Origin: Isoetes taiwanensis
Taxonomy: Eukaryota > Streptophyta > Lycopodiopsida > Isoetales > Isoetaceae
Reading direction: 5' to 3'
NCBI GenBank assembly: GCA_021234155.1
Contig: JAJEKV010000060.1
Coordinates: 3,392,451 to 3,456,450 of the forward strand
DNA length: 64,000 nt
The first letter of the stretch is position 1; the number at the start of each line of letters is the position of its first letter. Position numbers and translations under genes: made by a program. The notes under the pieces were generated by a model. The model searched no databases, was not told the origin of the DNA, and saw only the letters and a program-made list of their open reading frames with translations. Below, piece after piece: positions 43,761 to 56,260 of the stretch.

Positions 43761-44200
43761 GTAATCGGGTTTGACCTAGAAGCTTAAAAATGTCAAGCGT
43801 TATCTCTACATCTACCTACTTATACGAGGTACTGAAGCCATGCCAATGCATCAGCGAAGGTCTCACGTTTCAGAAACTACAGAGGTACTAATCTCTTCAG
43901 AGACAAAAACTTCAGAGGCATTTGAAGCATGTGAATATAGTAATCTTAGGCTCATGGATTCCAAATTTTTGCTTTTAAATGTAGAGAATTTGTATATCCA
44001 ATCTGGCCCTGGCCCTGATTTTTCATTGCAAGAAGGCAATTTGTACCATTTAGAGGTTTATATTTTCTTTCTTTGGGAGCTCTGCCATTGTAGAGATGGA
44101 GTTTTAGGTTCAATATGCATGCTTGGAGCTACGATATACATGTATGTATTTGAAGACGCCTATTAAATAGCAAAAACATATTGAAGCTGCCAACATCGGC
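43761..44200. other. Intergenic, one unrecognised short ORF
   Basis: A 108-codon plus-strand frame (43840-44166) has no recognised motif, no splice context and a mixed hydrophobic tail. It is treated as unsupported. The 5' end of the LINE lies somewhere after this point. Confidence 0.4.
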
Positions 44201-45182
44201 CCAGAATACTGCATGCAAATTGGATCTTTTCAAAGAATTCCCATTTGGCAAGAACTTCCTATTTCGTTGTCCCTAAACCCATTTTATCAGCTTCATTATT
44301 TCTCTATTTTCCTCATAGATTCTCAATTCACAACCCTCGCTTCTTCTTCTCATTTCCTCATAGACGGATACAATTTTACGTAATGGATGGAAAATCAAGA
44401 GCATAGCTCGCTTTTTATTTCGCTATTGCCAAATTTATATGCTTCTTTCTACATCTAAGAACATTTGGAATTTTCTCTGCTTTTGCTTTGATTGCTCTGG
44501 GCTTAATCTAGCTGCCCGCAAGGATATGGCTCAATTGGCCCCTTTATTTCAAGCGGAAAATTTTATATTAAACTCATGTGGCCTTCCCATTACCGCTTAT
44601 CAAAAATAGTTCCAAACTCTTGTCCGCTTTTAGTTGCATCTCTAATAGCTCGCAAGATGTGGTATCCAAGAAAAATTTTATGTTCAAAATCTAGTGAAGT
44701 TCAAATTATAGTTCCATTTTGGATTCTGATCTTCGCTTTCGCTTTTCATGTCTAGATCAGAAGGTCTAATTGACAAATGGGCTTGTATAAGAGCATAGTA
44801 ATTAACTATGGTAAGTTGTCCGAAACATTCTCCAACTACATCTTTATTAATAGTTTATGCTTGTTGATGCAGACATCTAATCATATCTTGAAGCATAAAT
44901 ATATTTAGATTTCAAGGTCGATAGACATTCGAACTATAATGTTACTAGCATATACTTTTAAAACATTAGAGAGAGGAATGATTTGCAGAGGAGCGAACTT
45001 CTATTATTTAAATGAAAGGAGCGCCTAAAAATCTTGGTGTTTTTGTCCTTTACCTCCTTTTTTGGTTCAAAAAATTTTCTTAGCCTTTTTGAGAGAATTT
45101 GCTCGATCCACTCCGAATTGGCACTCAATTCCTTCAGATTGTAAGCTAGCCTTGTAGGGGCTAGCATTTAGTCGAGATTAGA

Positions 45183-45590
45183 ATGCAAAGATCTATCTAT
45201 GGATACCAAAATCTTTTGCAATTCTTAAACAGAGAGCAGATTATCTTGTGGTTTTTAATTGGCCTCCCATCCGATCTCCTCGAACTCTCTCATTATCGTG
45301 GGGTTTATTCCCTCATCAAACTTTTCAATTTGAGTGCTCTTTTTGTCCCTGTAGTGAAGATTTTGAGATACAGATTATTGATTCTTGGTCGGAGGAATTC
45401 CTTGGTACCAAGAACATTGAAGCTACCGCTACTATTCGAAAGCATATCAGGAGCAAATTGACTCAAAAATCATCGGCCAAATTGTACTCAAAACCGAATT
45501 GGGAGATTTCTCATCAAACTAGGGGAGAATTTTGTAATCTTTTCCGCAATGCCGGCCTTGAGGAGGATCTCTACTCATCTCATTAATAGA
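45183..45590 (+). pseudogene. Unrecognised ORF in the 5' part of the LINE
   Basis: Two overlapping frames (45183-45461 and 45248-45586) suggest one frameshifted ORF. It ends KLYSKPNWEISHQTRGEFCNLFRNAGL and then a stop. No domain is recognised. It could be an upstream LINE ORF or an older insert. Confidence 0.35.
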
Positions 45591-46248
45591 TAGTTGTTTT
45601 GTGCCTTTTTCCATCTCAATTTCCTTTCTCTCGCTACATTTGCCCCCTTTGTTGCTTTCTCCCCGAAGCTTTTTCTAATGGATAAAAAAAAATTGTAGTA
45701 GCCCTAAATTTCTTCCTTTGCTTCATTCTTTCTCTCTTCTATCGCCTCAAGATCTGGCCGCTATGCTCTACAAGTTAAGCTCTTTCCACAAAAATCCCAA
45801 AGACTTCATTCTTTTGGCAATTTTGCTAACTCAAGCAGGGTCAAATTCGTGATATGGATCCTAAAACTTTCAAAACCTGGCTTTGGGATAACTTCTCCAA
45901 AGATCCCGACATGTGAGGTCGTGCTCCACTCCGGACCCGGGGCCAAATTCCTATACCATATGGAGTCCCGGCCATCCGCAGAGATCCAAACCGATGACAC
46001 ATATGATGTCAGCCTCAAGGAGCTTCGGACCAATTGAGGGAAGCAAGCAAAAGTTATACCATGGTATTTCCCTTTGATCTTCCATCCGCTCATTTGAAAA
46101 TGTCCTCTTGGAGATAATACTGCCCCAATTAAAGTCACAAAGATCGAATTCATTTTGATAAGCTATGGTCCTTCCGGCTTCAACCTTCAAAAGGGTGTTC
46201 TCATTAATGCCATGTATTGGCTAAACTTTCCATATATTATGGTGGAAT

Positions 46249-47578
46249 GTGGTAGCCAAAGAACAAAGAAATTTTCTTCCCAATCTTGGATTCCTTACCT
46301 TTGAATCACATCACCGGGTATTTTTAAAATGGGTTCCAAAATTGAACCCCGAGAGCATGGACAAACCCCCGGTGGTTGCATCTACAACACAAGTAGGATT
46401 GAATCCTATATACCGGAATGAAGAATGCTTCAAGCTTCTGTTTAATTCCATTGGTAATTATATTTGCACTGAGTACTCTCCTTCCAGGTCCCCAAGAGCT
46501 TTCATCCAGCTAGATCTATTCAAAAACATTCCAACATCTATACCTTTCTCTGATGCTTTTGGCCAAAACTTCAATCTATTCCTCGAGATGGACCGGGCTT
46601 ACCTCCTCAATGCCGTAATTGTTTGAGAAAACATTTTTGGTACAATGACCGTGAATTCAAATCACACAAATATGGAAACTCAAAACCAACAAAATATGGA
46701 GAAAGCACTAGATTATGATAATGTAAATACTCTAAGGACTCACATAGACTGCATAAGTCAAGAAACTCAACATTGACTAACCTCAAGTCAAGTCTTGGTC
46801 AAGGTCATCAATGGAACAGAGTCAATGGAAGTACAAGGAGAATTAAGAATAACCAACTTAAGTGATTGGGAACTGTTTCTCAAAAGTTGGACAATTCTGA
46901 CCAACTATTCCATCATCAGAAGAAAAAACTTTGATCCTGGATATCACTCAGGGATTAAAGTTTTACAGAATTATGAAAGGAACAGAGATAAGTGGAAGGC
47001 TCCTATGCAAATCAATGAGTCAAAGACAGATAAAATTCATAGCATGCTGAATCAGGTGATTGCAGAATCCAAGACACACAATTTGTCCGGATCATCCGAC
47101 TCAAAGCAAAGTTAAGAGTGTTCCATTAATTAATAAAAGCCATACTCTTCAGCAGCCCGCCATACTTAAAGGATTGAAAATTTGTGATCAAATATTGGCA
47201 GATAATTATACAGTTGCTTCAAAGGTTCAATCTAAGGAGACATATCAATCAACAAGGAAAGCTTTACAAATTGTCTCAGAAGATCTGCCTAACTGCAAAT
47301 CTTATTCATACAAAGGCAACTTAAAAGTCATAGGTCAGGATACTTCACCAACAACAGATCATACATTTGCCACTGTTTTGCCACCACCAAATCAACTTAA
47401 TGCTGCTGCTGGACCAGATGTGCCTACACTCTTGAGTGATCAAATAAACGAAAATGAAGACACCTCCATGGACAAGGTTCACTGCTCTAATAAATTCCAA
47501 GTACTTGCTAGCTTAAATGTTGATCAAGAATTAGATAACTTATTGAGCAATAAAGCAGATAAGCTTTTGTCAGGATGA
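46249..47578 (+). pseudogene. LINE ORF1 (nucleic-acid-binding protein), frameshifted
   Basis: The 46249-46626 piece reads FKLLFNSIGNYICTEYSP and AFIQLDLFKNIPTSIPF, the pattern of the DUF4283-like region in plant L1 ORF1. A short Cys-containing segment after 46590 recalls the zinc knuckle that normally follows. Two further pieces, 46795-47115 and 47060-47578, form a Ser/Lys/Asn-rich C-terminal part. ORF1 proteins coat LINE RNA. At least two frameshifts break it. Confidence 0.65.
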
Positions 47579-48254
47579 TGTTCATTTACTCTCTCAAGAA
47601 AATGCCATTGTCCATCCACAACCATTCTCCTGACCCTCGATTGACCTCTCTAAAATGTTCCCTCACACCTTGTAGCTCTTCTTCTATTTCAAAAGAAATT
47701 TGCACTCAATTGGCAACTTTTGCAAGATGGTTTACTTTTGGTCTCCAACAAAGAAGGAAGTGTTGATTTCTAATGAGGCAATGCAAGAAACAATCGTTAA
47801 GTCTAAATAGTCCAAGAAACACCGACGAGTAATGATACGCTTATGGAAAAATACTCGAGGACAACTCACACGCTTCTGAATGTTCAAAATTGGAAACTCC
47901 AATTGATGCAACAAGGAAGGCATTTTTAAAGGCAAGTACCCTCTTCTATAACTTAAATGATTTTGATCCTAAGGAAGATACTCTAAATTTATTTGAATTT
48001 ATACCTGGTGGTTGCTCTGATAATGAAGTGATGTTGATAAAGAAAATTGGGGAAAAGAAAACTTCTGCCTTCTAATTCAAAGGACCAAAAACACCAAGAA
48101 TGAATCTAAATCTAAAAGAAGAAGAAGGCTCCCGCCAAGTCAAATGTCTTATCCTATCTTCACAAAACTCCTCTGGAAAATACTAGAAGTAAAAAGATCG
48201 TGAAACACAAATAAAAAGCCCCTTAGCTTGTTACTGGCTTGTTTCTTGTAATTA

Positions 48255-49140
48255 AGATAATTACTTGGAATGTTAGGGGGATTAAAGGCCCAATCAAGAG
48301 AAGGAGAATCATTTCTCAACTCAAACTTTACCGGCCGATATAATTTCGCTTTGAGAAACCAAGCTCCCCTAAATTTGAGAGCTCAAGCCTATCCGATTGA
48401 TTTACCGTGTTCTTCCTCTATTTGGATTGAGGCTTCGAACTAGTGGAGGTTTGATCACTATCCCAAAATCTCCACTCATGTCTCCTATCACAATAGCCCT
48501 AGTAAATGTTGGCAAAAGAATCTTCTATTAACAACTCTAACTTTGGTGTAAATATTTATGCTCCTACAAGTCCAAAGGATAGAGAATCTATTTGGCCTCG
48601 ATATCAATTCTTGGATGTCTTCTCATTTCATATGGACTCGATTATCTCCGGGAATTTCAAAGAATACTCCAAACCGACATGAAATTAGGAAATGTAATTA
48701 ATATGTTCACCATCGAGAGAGAAAATTGGAACAACTTTATATCCGATACCAACCTCGATCTATGTTCCTCTTCAACCGCAAATTACACTTGGTCGAATAA
48801 AATGTAAAAATTCTAATGTAGTCTATTGTGCTCTTGATAGGTTTTATGTTTCCAATTGTAAAACCTCCCTTTAGGACAATTGTTATGTGGTCGATGATGA
48901 ATTTTCCATTTCTCGATCACCAACCACAATTTCTTCACACAAATCACTTGTTGAATCTACCTAGAGATGGGAATATACCTTTCAAATTCAATTGTCCCCT
49001 CTCCAAAATGATCAATTCTCGCCCGACTTCAAGAATTTCTATCATAATATGCAAAATGACCGTAATATTGCTAATTTCGCTAATGGTACTCAATCCATGA
49101 AAATTTCTACTCCAAGATTAAGCAAATAAAATCTTGGATT
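48255..49140 (+). pseudogene. LINE ORF2 endonuclease domain, frameshifted
   Basis: ORF2 begins with IITWNVRGIKGPIKRRRI, the first conserved block of L1 endonucleases (the Asn is metal-binding). Further on, YTWSNK (48784-48800) and ALDRFYVSN-like words (near 48830) match the later blocks. Several frameshifts and stops occur. This nuclease normally nicks target DNA to prime reverse transcription. Confidence 0.72.
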
Positions 49141-49639
49141 AAAACCGGTCTAGTTCCAACTTCAAAAGAGAGATCTAAACAGACAGCTTTCCTTGCCCAA
49201 ATGAGAGATATTAGATCTCGCCCCAGAGTGATCCCCATAATGTCAATCTTCAAGTTGGTGAGGAAATCTTGGAAAACAAATTAAATCAATAGAGGAGATT
49301 GAAGCCAAGAGTTATGCTATTAAATGTAAGATCAAATATAACAAGGAGATGGACTGTGGTAGCTCAAAACTTTTCGAATGTAACAACTAGAAATAGATTG
49401 CTTAATAATTCCATTGTCCAAGTGCAACTGAGAATGGCACAAACATTGATATTCCTCCGAGATCAAAAAAAGTTTTTCATGATCAATATGTCGCTTTTAT
49501 TCAATAACAAGGATACTAATGCTCACATCTTATCAAAGAGAGATAAATTTCTTTCTCAGATCAACCAGATTATCCCAAACAATAGCAGCTTGATGGATGA
49601 CTCGTTGCTGTTATTCCCTCTGAGCACGAAATCCATAAT

Positions 49640-50753
49640 GTTCTAATGAGTTTTTAGTAAGGGAAAATCTCCGTGACCCGATGGCATTCCCCCGAGTTCT
49701 ACATGCATTTCGGGATGTTTTAAAAGATGATATTGTTAAATGGTCCATGGCTTTTGGTTTATCGATCATTTGCATTCATCCATATCTCTGGGCTTTATCA
49801 CTCATTCCCAAAGTTGATAAGCCTTTTGCATTCTCTCGATTGGAGGTCTATTTCATTAACCAACTCTACCTACAAACTTTGTGCTAAGATTATTTGCTAA
49901 TAGAGTTAAGTTTTCTCCGTAAAAATATTGGCCTTCTTTGCCCAATAGATTTATTCTCAATAATTACATTGTGGCCATGGAGGGCTTACATTGGAACAAG
50001 ATTTCCTTCCCGTAATGTGTGCTCTTAAAGTTGATTTCAAAAGAGCCTTTGACTCGCCAACCGGACTCTAGAATTTGCTCTTTGAACAAGATTGGTTTCA
50101 ATCCAAAATTATCTCTCTAATATTTGGTCTTAACTCCATGGCTAATTCGTTGTTCATTAATGGCTCCTCTACTTTTTTTGCTTGTTTCAGGTGTCAGCAA
50201 GGCTGCCCCTTAGCTCCTCTACTTATTTTTAGTGGGTATGAAATGCTTACTAAGGCGCTTGATTTTCATCAAAATTGTGGTAATATTAAGGGCCTTCAAC
50301 TTCCGCATAATAAAGGTTTTAATTATCTCAATATGCGTGATGATACATTTGCATTCTTGATTCCACTCAAAAAACATTGCCAAGTTTGAACATTATTGAT
50401 TTATTTTCACGCAGCTCCGAATTTATCTAAATATTGGCAAAAGCATTATTATTGGTGATTCTTCCCATGATAATCTATGTGATATTAAAGTTCTTAATGC
50501 TATGCAAGCAAACCAAAACTTCTGGTATGCCTTTATCACTCAATCCCAAAGATAAAAGGTTTATGGGACCCTATTCTACAGAGAATTAGGAAAAAGTCAA
50601 TTTTTAGAAACACTCTTTTCCGGGCAGAAGAACTTTAATTGCCAATCGGGGCTCTCATACCTTCCCATATATACTTTCCCCTCGCCTTGTGGCCCTAAAT
50701 CTATTTTACAATGAGCTTGAGAAGACCATTAGGAACTTCATTTGGAAGACAAC
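49640..50753 (+). pseudogene. LINE ORF2 reverse transcriptase, frameshifted and truncated
   Basis: Blocks in order: DDIVKWSMAFG and LSLIPKVDKPFAF (49720-49840), then IISLIFGLNSMANSLFINGSS (50105-50170), QQGCPLAPLL (the GxxQGxPLSP block, about 50197-50226) and a damaged YADD box (NMRDDTFAFL, about 50331-50360). Thumb-like sequence runs to LEKTIRNFIWKT. The domain belongs to L1-type LINE RT. The 3' part is absent at the junction. Confidence 0.8.
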
Positions 50754-51950
50754 GACAAAAATCAGGGAATTTAATTCATTACTATGCATTAATTACAAAT
50801 TTATGAATGTCTTGCTCTTGCAAAGGCTGCCCTTTACTTCCTAGCGCCCACCGCGGGAGAGTCTGAGATCAAACTCCATTAGATGGGTTCGGTTATGGCG
50901 TTCTCAAGCGCATCTTATCGGCCAAGTCCCAAGTGCAAAAGACCAAACTTCGGCACCCAAAGCACAAACCATGCTAGAACACGGCAACTCATAGGGTTTA
51001 CGTTTTTTAGAGGCTCTATCCTTGTCGGTTCAACTAGGACCTTTTGCAGCGTGTCTTGGCGTAGAGGTGTTGGCCATTCGCCCGGGAATGACAAAACACG
51101 AACCCTAAAAACCATCGGGGCGGCTTGCCCCAAAGTCCTCTCCGAAGGCCACAGCGGCGGACGGGCAACTTCCCCTCTCCGGACTCTCCTCTAATGTGAT
51201 TCCTGGCTTGCCAATGGACTCGGAGCGTCGACATTGCCACAGGGGACCAAGTTTTAGGTGGCGAAGACCACCCTTCTGGGGAGAGCGTCAAACTATCTCA
51301 TGTCCAACACAAGTCTCAAAGGCAAAACCGGCACCCAGAAACACAAACCATGCTAGAACACAGTAGTCAATTGGCCTAGGAGGTGGGCATCGAATCTTGC
51401 TATGCATTAATTAATTCCTTACTATGCATTAATTCCGAATTTATGAATGTCTTGCTCGCCTGCCCAACAACGGTACCCTAGACCCGTTCCAATGCTACCT
51501 ATTTGATCGGAACTTTATCAGGAAATTCTAAAACTTTGCACGTATGATGGGGATGACCTAGGAAGCCAGGTGACAAAAATCAGAATTTAATTCCATACCA
51601 TGTATTAATTCACGAATTTATGAAGGCGAATGCAAAAGAGCATAACTAAAAAGTGCATCGAAAAAAAGGTGGAATTTTGACAAAGCGGTTACAGCGTCTT
51701 GGCGGTGCGGACATGAAAAAAACATTTCACTAGAATATGCGGTGTTGGTGCCGCGATGAAATAGCTCAAGAGTCTTCCGGGCTCTCACGTCTTTGCCACA
51801 AAAGTTCTCTTCGAAGGCCCTTGGCGATGGGCCGAGCAATTTCCCTCTCAAAACCATGATTTGGCTCTTCCAATGGACATTACCACGGGACCAACTTTCG
51901 TGGCGAGGAAGACCACCCTTGTTCTCCAAAAGAACAAAGTACACTAGGCG
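50754..51950 (+). repeat. Remnant of the 1.13-kb array in unit 2, mosaic
   Basis: This corresponds to 30448-31565. Three patches interrupt the normal order: GGGAATGACAAAACAC (about 51085), GGACTCTCCTCTAATG (about 51180) and a 50-bp copy of AAACCGGCACCC...ACCATGCTAG (about 51312-51360). Each belongs to a different place in the array unit. Confidence 0.75.
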
Positions 51951-52250
51951 TCCGGCCGGGCGTCACGCGCGGCGTCCGCGTCTCCGCGCGGCGTCCGCGT
52001 CGCCAGCGTGACACATGTCGTCCACTGGCGTGGCGGATGCGCCACGTCCGCGATTAATGGGGCGTCGCGCGAGGCGTCGCCGCGCGGCGATGTCTGCGGC
52101 GTGGCGTCGCATGGCGTCGCATGGTCACGTTAATTGCGGCGTGTGCGGCGTGGCGTCGCGTTGGCGTCGCGTGGTCACGTTAATTCGCGGCGTCCATTGT
52201 ACTTCGGGCGTCGCAAGCCCGCGTCGCTAAATGTCCATTCTCTTGTTGTG
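51951..52250 (-). repeat. Second copy of the CACTA right subterminal block and terminal repeat
   Basis: GCGTCGC-rich sequence ends with the terminal repeat at 52250, followed by ATG (52251-52253) as in unit 1. There is no left end in unit 2, so this transposon end could not move by itself. Confidence 0.8.
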
Positions 52251-52263
52251 ATGTAATCCTTAG

Positions 52264-52460
52264 ATTTAAAAGCCATACAAAAATTGCATATGAATGCTAA
52301 GCACGGCAAAATGAACCTTGAGCCTTGTCCAAATGAGCTTATGGAAGACAATCCAATTTCTTTGCTTATCAGGATTTCTTTGAGAAAATATTTAAAAAAT
52401 AGGCATAAGTCAAGGAAAAGAAAGCTGAAAAGAGTGAGAGAAGATCGCATTTCGGTTGAA
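52264..52460 (+). other. Exon-like block of an unidentified gene, copy 2
   Basis: It matches 31883-32084 with the same AATCCTTAG acceptor and GAAAGGTGAGT donor. The MNLEPCPNELMEDNPISLLI frame is kept, but the last residues differ: CGCATTTCGG here against TGCAGCTCAG in copy 1, another CAG-centred change. Confidence 0.4.
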
Positions 52461-54065
52461 AGGTGAGTTCACAACTATTTATGTGCATTTGCAGATGTTT
52501 ATAAATCTTTCTTTAACAGACATTAGTAAATATTCCTTTCTTTCCAAAGTAGTCGTATGTCAAAATTCATTGCAGTTAAATTTATGCTAGTTTTCAAATG
52601 CTTTCTGTATATGTTATTCTGTTAGCTATGCATATTTTGTATGTTGAAGGGAATAGTTCTATCCGAAATTTCAAGAAGCCATCTTTCAATAAAATAAAAT
52701 GTACCATTCCTTTTAGGGTAGTTTTAACATTAGAGTCTTGTCCATCGTTAGATAATGTAGCTCTAATTCACAAATGTTGTGCAATGGAAAATGATTGAAG
52801 TTTTTCAATTCATGGAGCTAGATTTAGAAGCCACTTCTATTGAGGATAAAAACTACAGATTTTGTTTTTGTAATTTTTTCTCTTACAATATCTATGTAGG
52901 CAGAATATATATTTCAAGTTATATCTGATTGATTGCATTTCAGGAAAGGATAGCAGAGACAATAAATTTTTGAATGTTGAAAAATAAAGGACAAAATCCA
53001 ACAAACAAAGCACAGAATCAAAATTGCACTTTTTTGCAAATTTGTGCTTTCTAGTTCATAAATCTCCACGTTGAATACATTGAAGACTGAATTCATATTC
53101 TTGATTTGGCTAATGATTGGAATTGTGTAATTGTCTATGACTATCCTCGCGTGTGTAATATCTGCAGAACCAGCAGGGCAGCTTTTGTGCATACATGGCA
53201 CTTTATCAATAAATAAAATAAGCACGTAAGTTTGTTGGTTGCATTGGTTAAAGTATTCTTATTAGGATATTGAATTATTTTGGTAGAGGTTCAAATCTCG
53301 GTATTTCATATTCTAGGATATTGAATTATTTTGGTAGAGGTTCAAGTCTCGGTATTTCATATTCTAAAATCTTAGGCGAACCCATATAGAGATGAGTACC
53401 GGTATTTCATACTCCAAAACCTTAGAACTTGTATTCCATATTCCAAAATCATAGGCGTCTCCAGTCATAAATGACTATAAACGAAATAAGAGGCACTCAG
53501 AAGCCCCAACATATGATCTGGGCCATAGGATCTGATGATTGAGGTAGTCCAAGTGCATCTCATTTAGAATATGTAGCACAATAATATGTACTTTTTATAG
53601 TATGTACTTTTATTGTTAAAGCACTCTAAATGCATAATGATGAACTTAAACTAATGGTATTTATTTCGTTCAATGACCTCATGATTATTAGAGATGCAAT
53701 CACTTCTTTTTTATATTTATTTTTATTTTTATTTTTTAATGCAATCATAGACTTAAATTGAACTTGATAGTGATGTGAACACAAAAATATTGATACAAAG
53801 AAGCATCTATTAATGAAATGACAAGATACTAGCATTAATGGATTGCGGATTGGAAGACCTATTGATGTGTGCACAACTACGCACCATTATTATCACCTTG
53901 CAAGTGGCAAGAAGATGCATTAAATATAGGCAATTCACAAAGCTGTGGTCTAAAGTTAAAATTTTGTAGTTGTTTAGTTTTATCGTATCTACATATATTT
54001 GTGGATACATTAGATTATAAATTGTTTGGAAATGACGCTCTACTTTCTTAAGTTAAAAAGTTTTT
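52461..54065. other. AT-rich sequence with SINE-like segment, second copy
   Basis: Collinear with 32085-33690, including the duplicated B-box-like GGTTCAAATC/GGTTCAAGTC segment near 53290-53350. No gene is recognised. Confidence 0.4.
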
Positions 54066-54070
54066 ATTAT

Positions 54071-56255
54071 TGTTGAACACAGTTCCCCATCGGGGCCAAC
54101 ACCCATAAAATATCATCTCAAGAAAAGATCCCTTGAATATCAACTGAATGAGACATCAAAATTTGCCTGAGAGATAAATATTTTTCTTCAATAAAGCATG
54201 ATCAAAATACAAAAGAAATCCCCTTGCAAGGGCCTTCAATCTAATGAAGAGGCCACCACCCTCCTCTTAGAGCATTGCCACCATGCTCCTAAAAATGCAT
54301 CGAAGGAAGAGGAGGAGCTTTTGCTCCTCAAAATACTTTACAATAAAATCTAGACCATCCAATTTCACCCCCTTCATCTAAACCATTAAAATCACCTCTT
54401 CATCCTCACCCTTCAATTCTTCACCTCTTCATCTCCACCATACAATACCCCATTATAATATTTTAACATTGCCCCAAATTATATTTTTTAACCATTGCCC
54501 CAAAAATAATATCTTCTCAATCGCCACACACACATGTTGGACCACTTGTGGTTCAACATTATGCCCCAAAAAAGGAATGGGCCGGTCCCCTCGGCCCTCA
54601 ACTGGCACTAAAGAAAAAGAAAAAAATAATGTGAGTTTTTAAAGTGCCTCCTAGGCACTGGAAGGTTTAACGTGTATTCCAACACAATGTGAGTTTTTAA
54701 GGTGCCTCCTAGGCACCGGAGTTTTGGTTTAGGTGTAACTCCCAACACCTTCGTGCCATAAAGACCTTGGAAACCACAACCTCAATCCAATAGAGAAGAT
54801 CCATGTCGAATAAGAGTGGTGTGCCCCAAAAATATTTGGCATAATTTGTAAAAGAAATGGTCGAAGTGTTGGGCAAAACCGTTGGGTGCCCCAAAAATAA
54901 TAGGCTATGGGCAATGGTCGTGGAAGATAGAATAATAGCAGGCAACGATAAAGAAATATTTAGGGTTAGGGCAAGAATAGGGCAAAATATAAAGCAACGA
55001 AGCATGAGATTTCGGCTGTTCAACACAGATCGGTTTATCACAAAATAGCAGGCAGAGGTTATTTTGGGAAGGATCTGGATGTAGAGCTCAAGGTGGCGTA
55101 TCTGATGCAGCATAGAATTAGGTGCAAACAATTGAAAGCAGATGCGAAATCCTTTTGACGTTTTATATCTTGCTAGAAGGCGGTGAACATATTCTCAGAG
55201 ATGCAGGCTCGAAATTAGCAGAAAGGTCCGGTCATGCAAGCTTTTAGATCAGAGAGTGGGCAATCAGAAGCCACAAAATAGTGAACATAATCAGGTAAAG
55301 CTTCCAGAACAGGCTATGGCAGGCTTTTTGAATTTTGAAGAAGCAAATGATTGTATGATTGTATCAGAGATAGACGGCAATGCTGCAGAATATGTGGCAA
55401 GAAAAATCGGCAAGGCTACCTCCGTTTGAGTCTTCTGGAACAGGGAATAGGAATAAGACGCATCCTTCATAGATTCTGCATTTTCCTCTGGCAGGAAGAA
55501 ACGATCCAGAACACAGGTAAAGCTTATTGCAGATAATTAAACCAGTCCTCCATTTCCATTTCCATTGCTTACTGGATAATCCTTTTTTTGGAGTCCAATC
55601 ATTCTGAGATTAACAACTGTTGCAACAAGCCGAAGCTTTGATTAAAAATATCTTCATAAGACACCTATTACAATTGTTAATTCCTGCATCCACGAGCCTT
55701 CAAATTAACTGCGACCAGAGCTCTTTTTGGGGAATAAAACTCTGCTCATAAGAACAGAGTCCCACCGGGAGTGCCATAATGTTGAACCTGGTTCCCCATC
55801 CAGGCCAACACCCATAGAATATCATCTCAAGAAAAGATCACTTGAATATCAACTGAATGAGACATCAAAATTTGCACAGAGATAAATATTTTCTTCAATA
55901 AAGCATGATCAAAATACAAAAGAAATCCCCTTGCAAGGGCCTTCAATCTAATGAAGAGGAGGCTGCCACCCTCCTCTTAGAGCATTGCCACCATGCTCCT
56001 AAAAATGCATCGAAGGAAGAAGCTTTTGCTCCTCAAAATACTTATATTTTTTACAATAAAATCTAGACCATCCAATTTCACCCCTTCATCTAAACTATTA
56101 AAATCACCTCTTCATCTTCACCTCTTCATCTCCACCATACAATACCCCATTATAATATTTTAACATTGCCCCAAATTATATTTTTTAACCATTGCCCCAA
56201 AAATAATATCTTCTCAATCGCCACACACACATGTTGGACCACTTGTGGTTCAACA
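54071..56255. mobile_element. Small non-autonomous LTR retroelement, copy 2
   Basis: The LTRs are 54071-54558 and 55780-56255, and the ATTAT target duplications lie at 54066-54070 and 56256-56260. It is the same insertion as in unit 1, copied by the segmental duplication, so it predates that event. Differences between the two copies are mostly CAG/CTG-centred. Confidence 0.88.
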
Positions 56256-56260
56256 ATTAT

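Larger units (their letters stand above)
30448..50753. repeat. Tandem segmental duplication, unit 1 (20.3 kb)
   Basis: Sequence from 30448 onward matches sequence from 50754 onward, collinearly, to the window end (43590 corresponds to about 63999). The offset is 20306 at the left and about 20410 at the right. Because the offset equals the distance to the start of the second copy, the simplest reading is a direct tandem duplication. The left edge falls inside the last full unit of the CACTA array, and the right edge falls inside a LINE ORF2. Confidence 0.85.
44200..50753 (+). mobile_element. L1-type LINE, 3' end cut at the duplication junction
   Basis: A plus-strand L1-like element holds an ORF1 with a DUF4283-like region and a zinc-knuckle trace (46249-47578), then an ORF2 with apurinic-type endonuclease (from about 48255) and RT (to about 50390). 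The left boundary is approximate. The last recognisable protein segment, LEKTIRNFIWKT, ends at about 50750, where array sequence starts abruptly. The missing ORF2 C-terminus, 3' UTR and poly(A) fit a duplication breakpoint rather than normal LINE 3' ends. Confidence 0.82.

Noticed and set aside
43840-44166. 108-codon ORF between uS5m and the LINE
   Set aside because: No motif and no splice or promoter context; the length is within what chance gives in AT-rich DNA.
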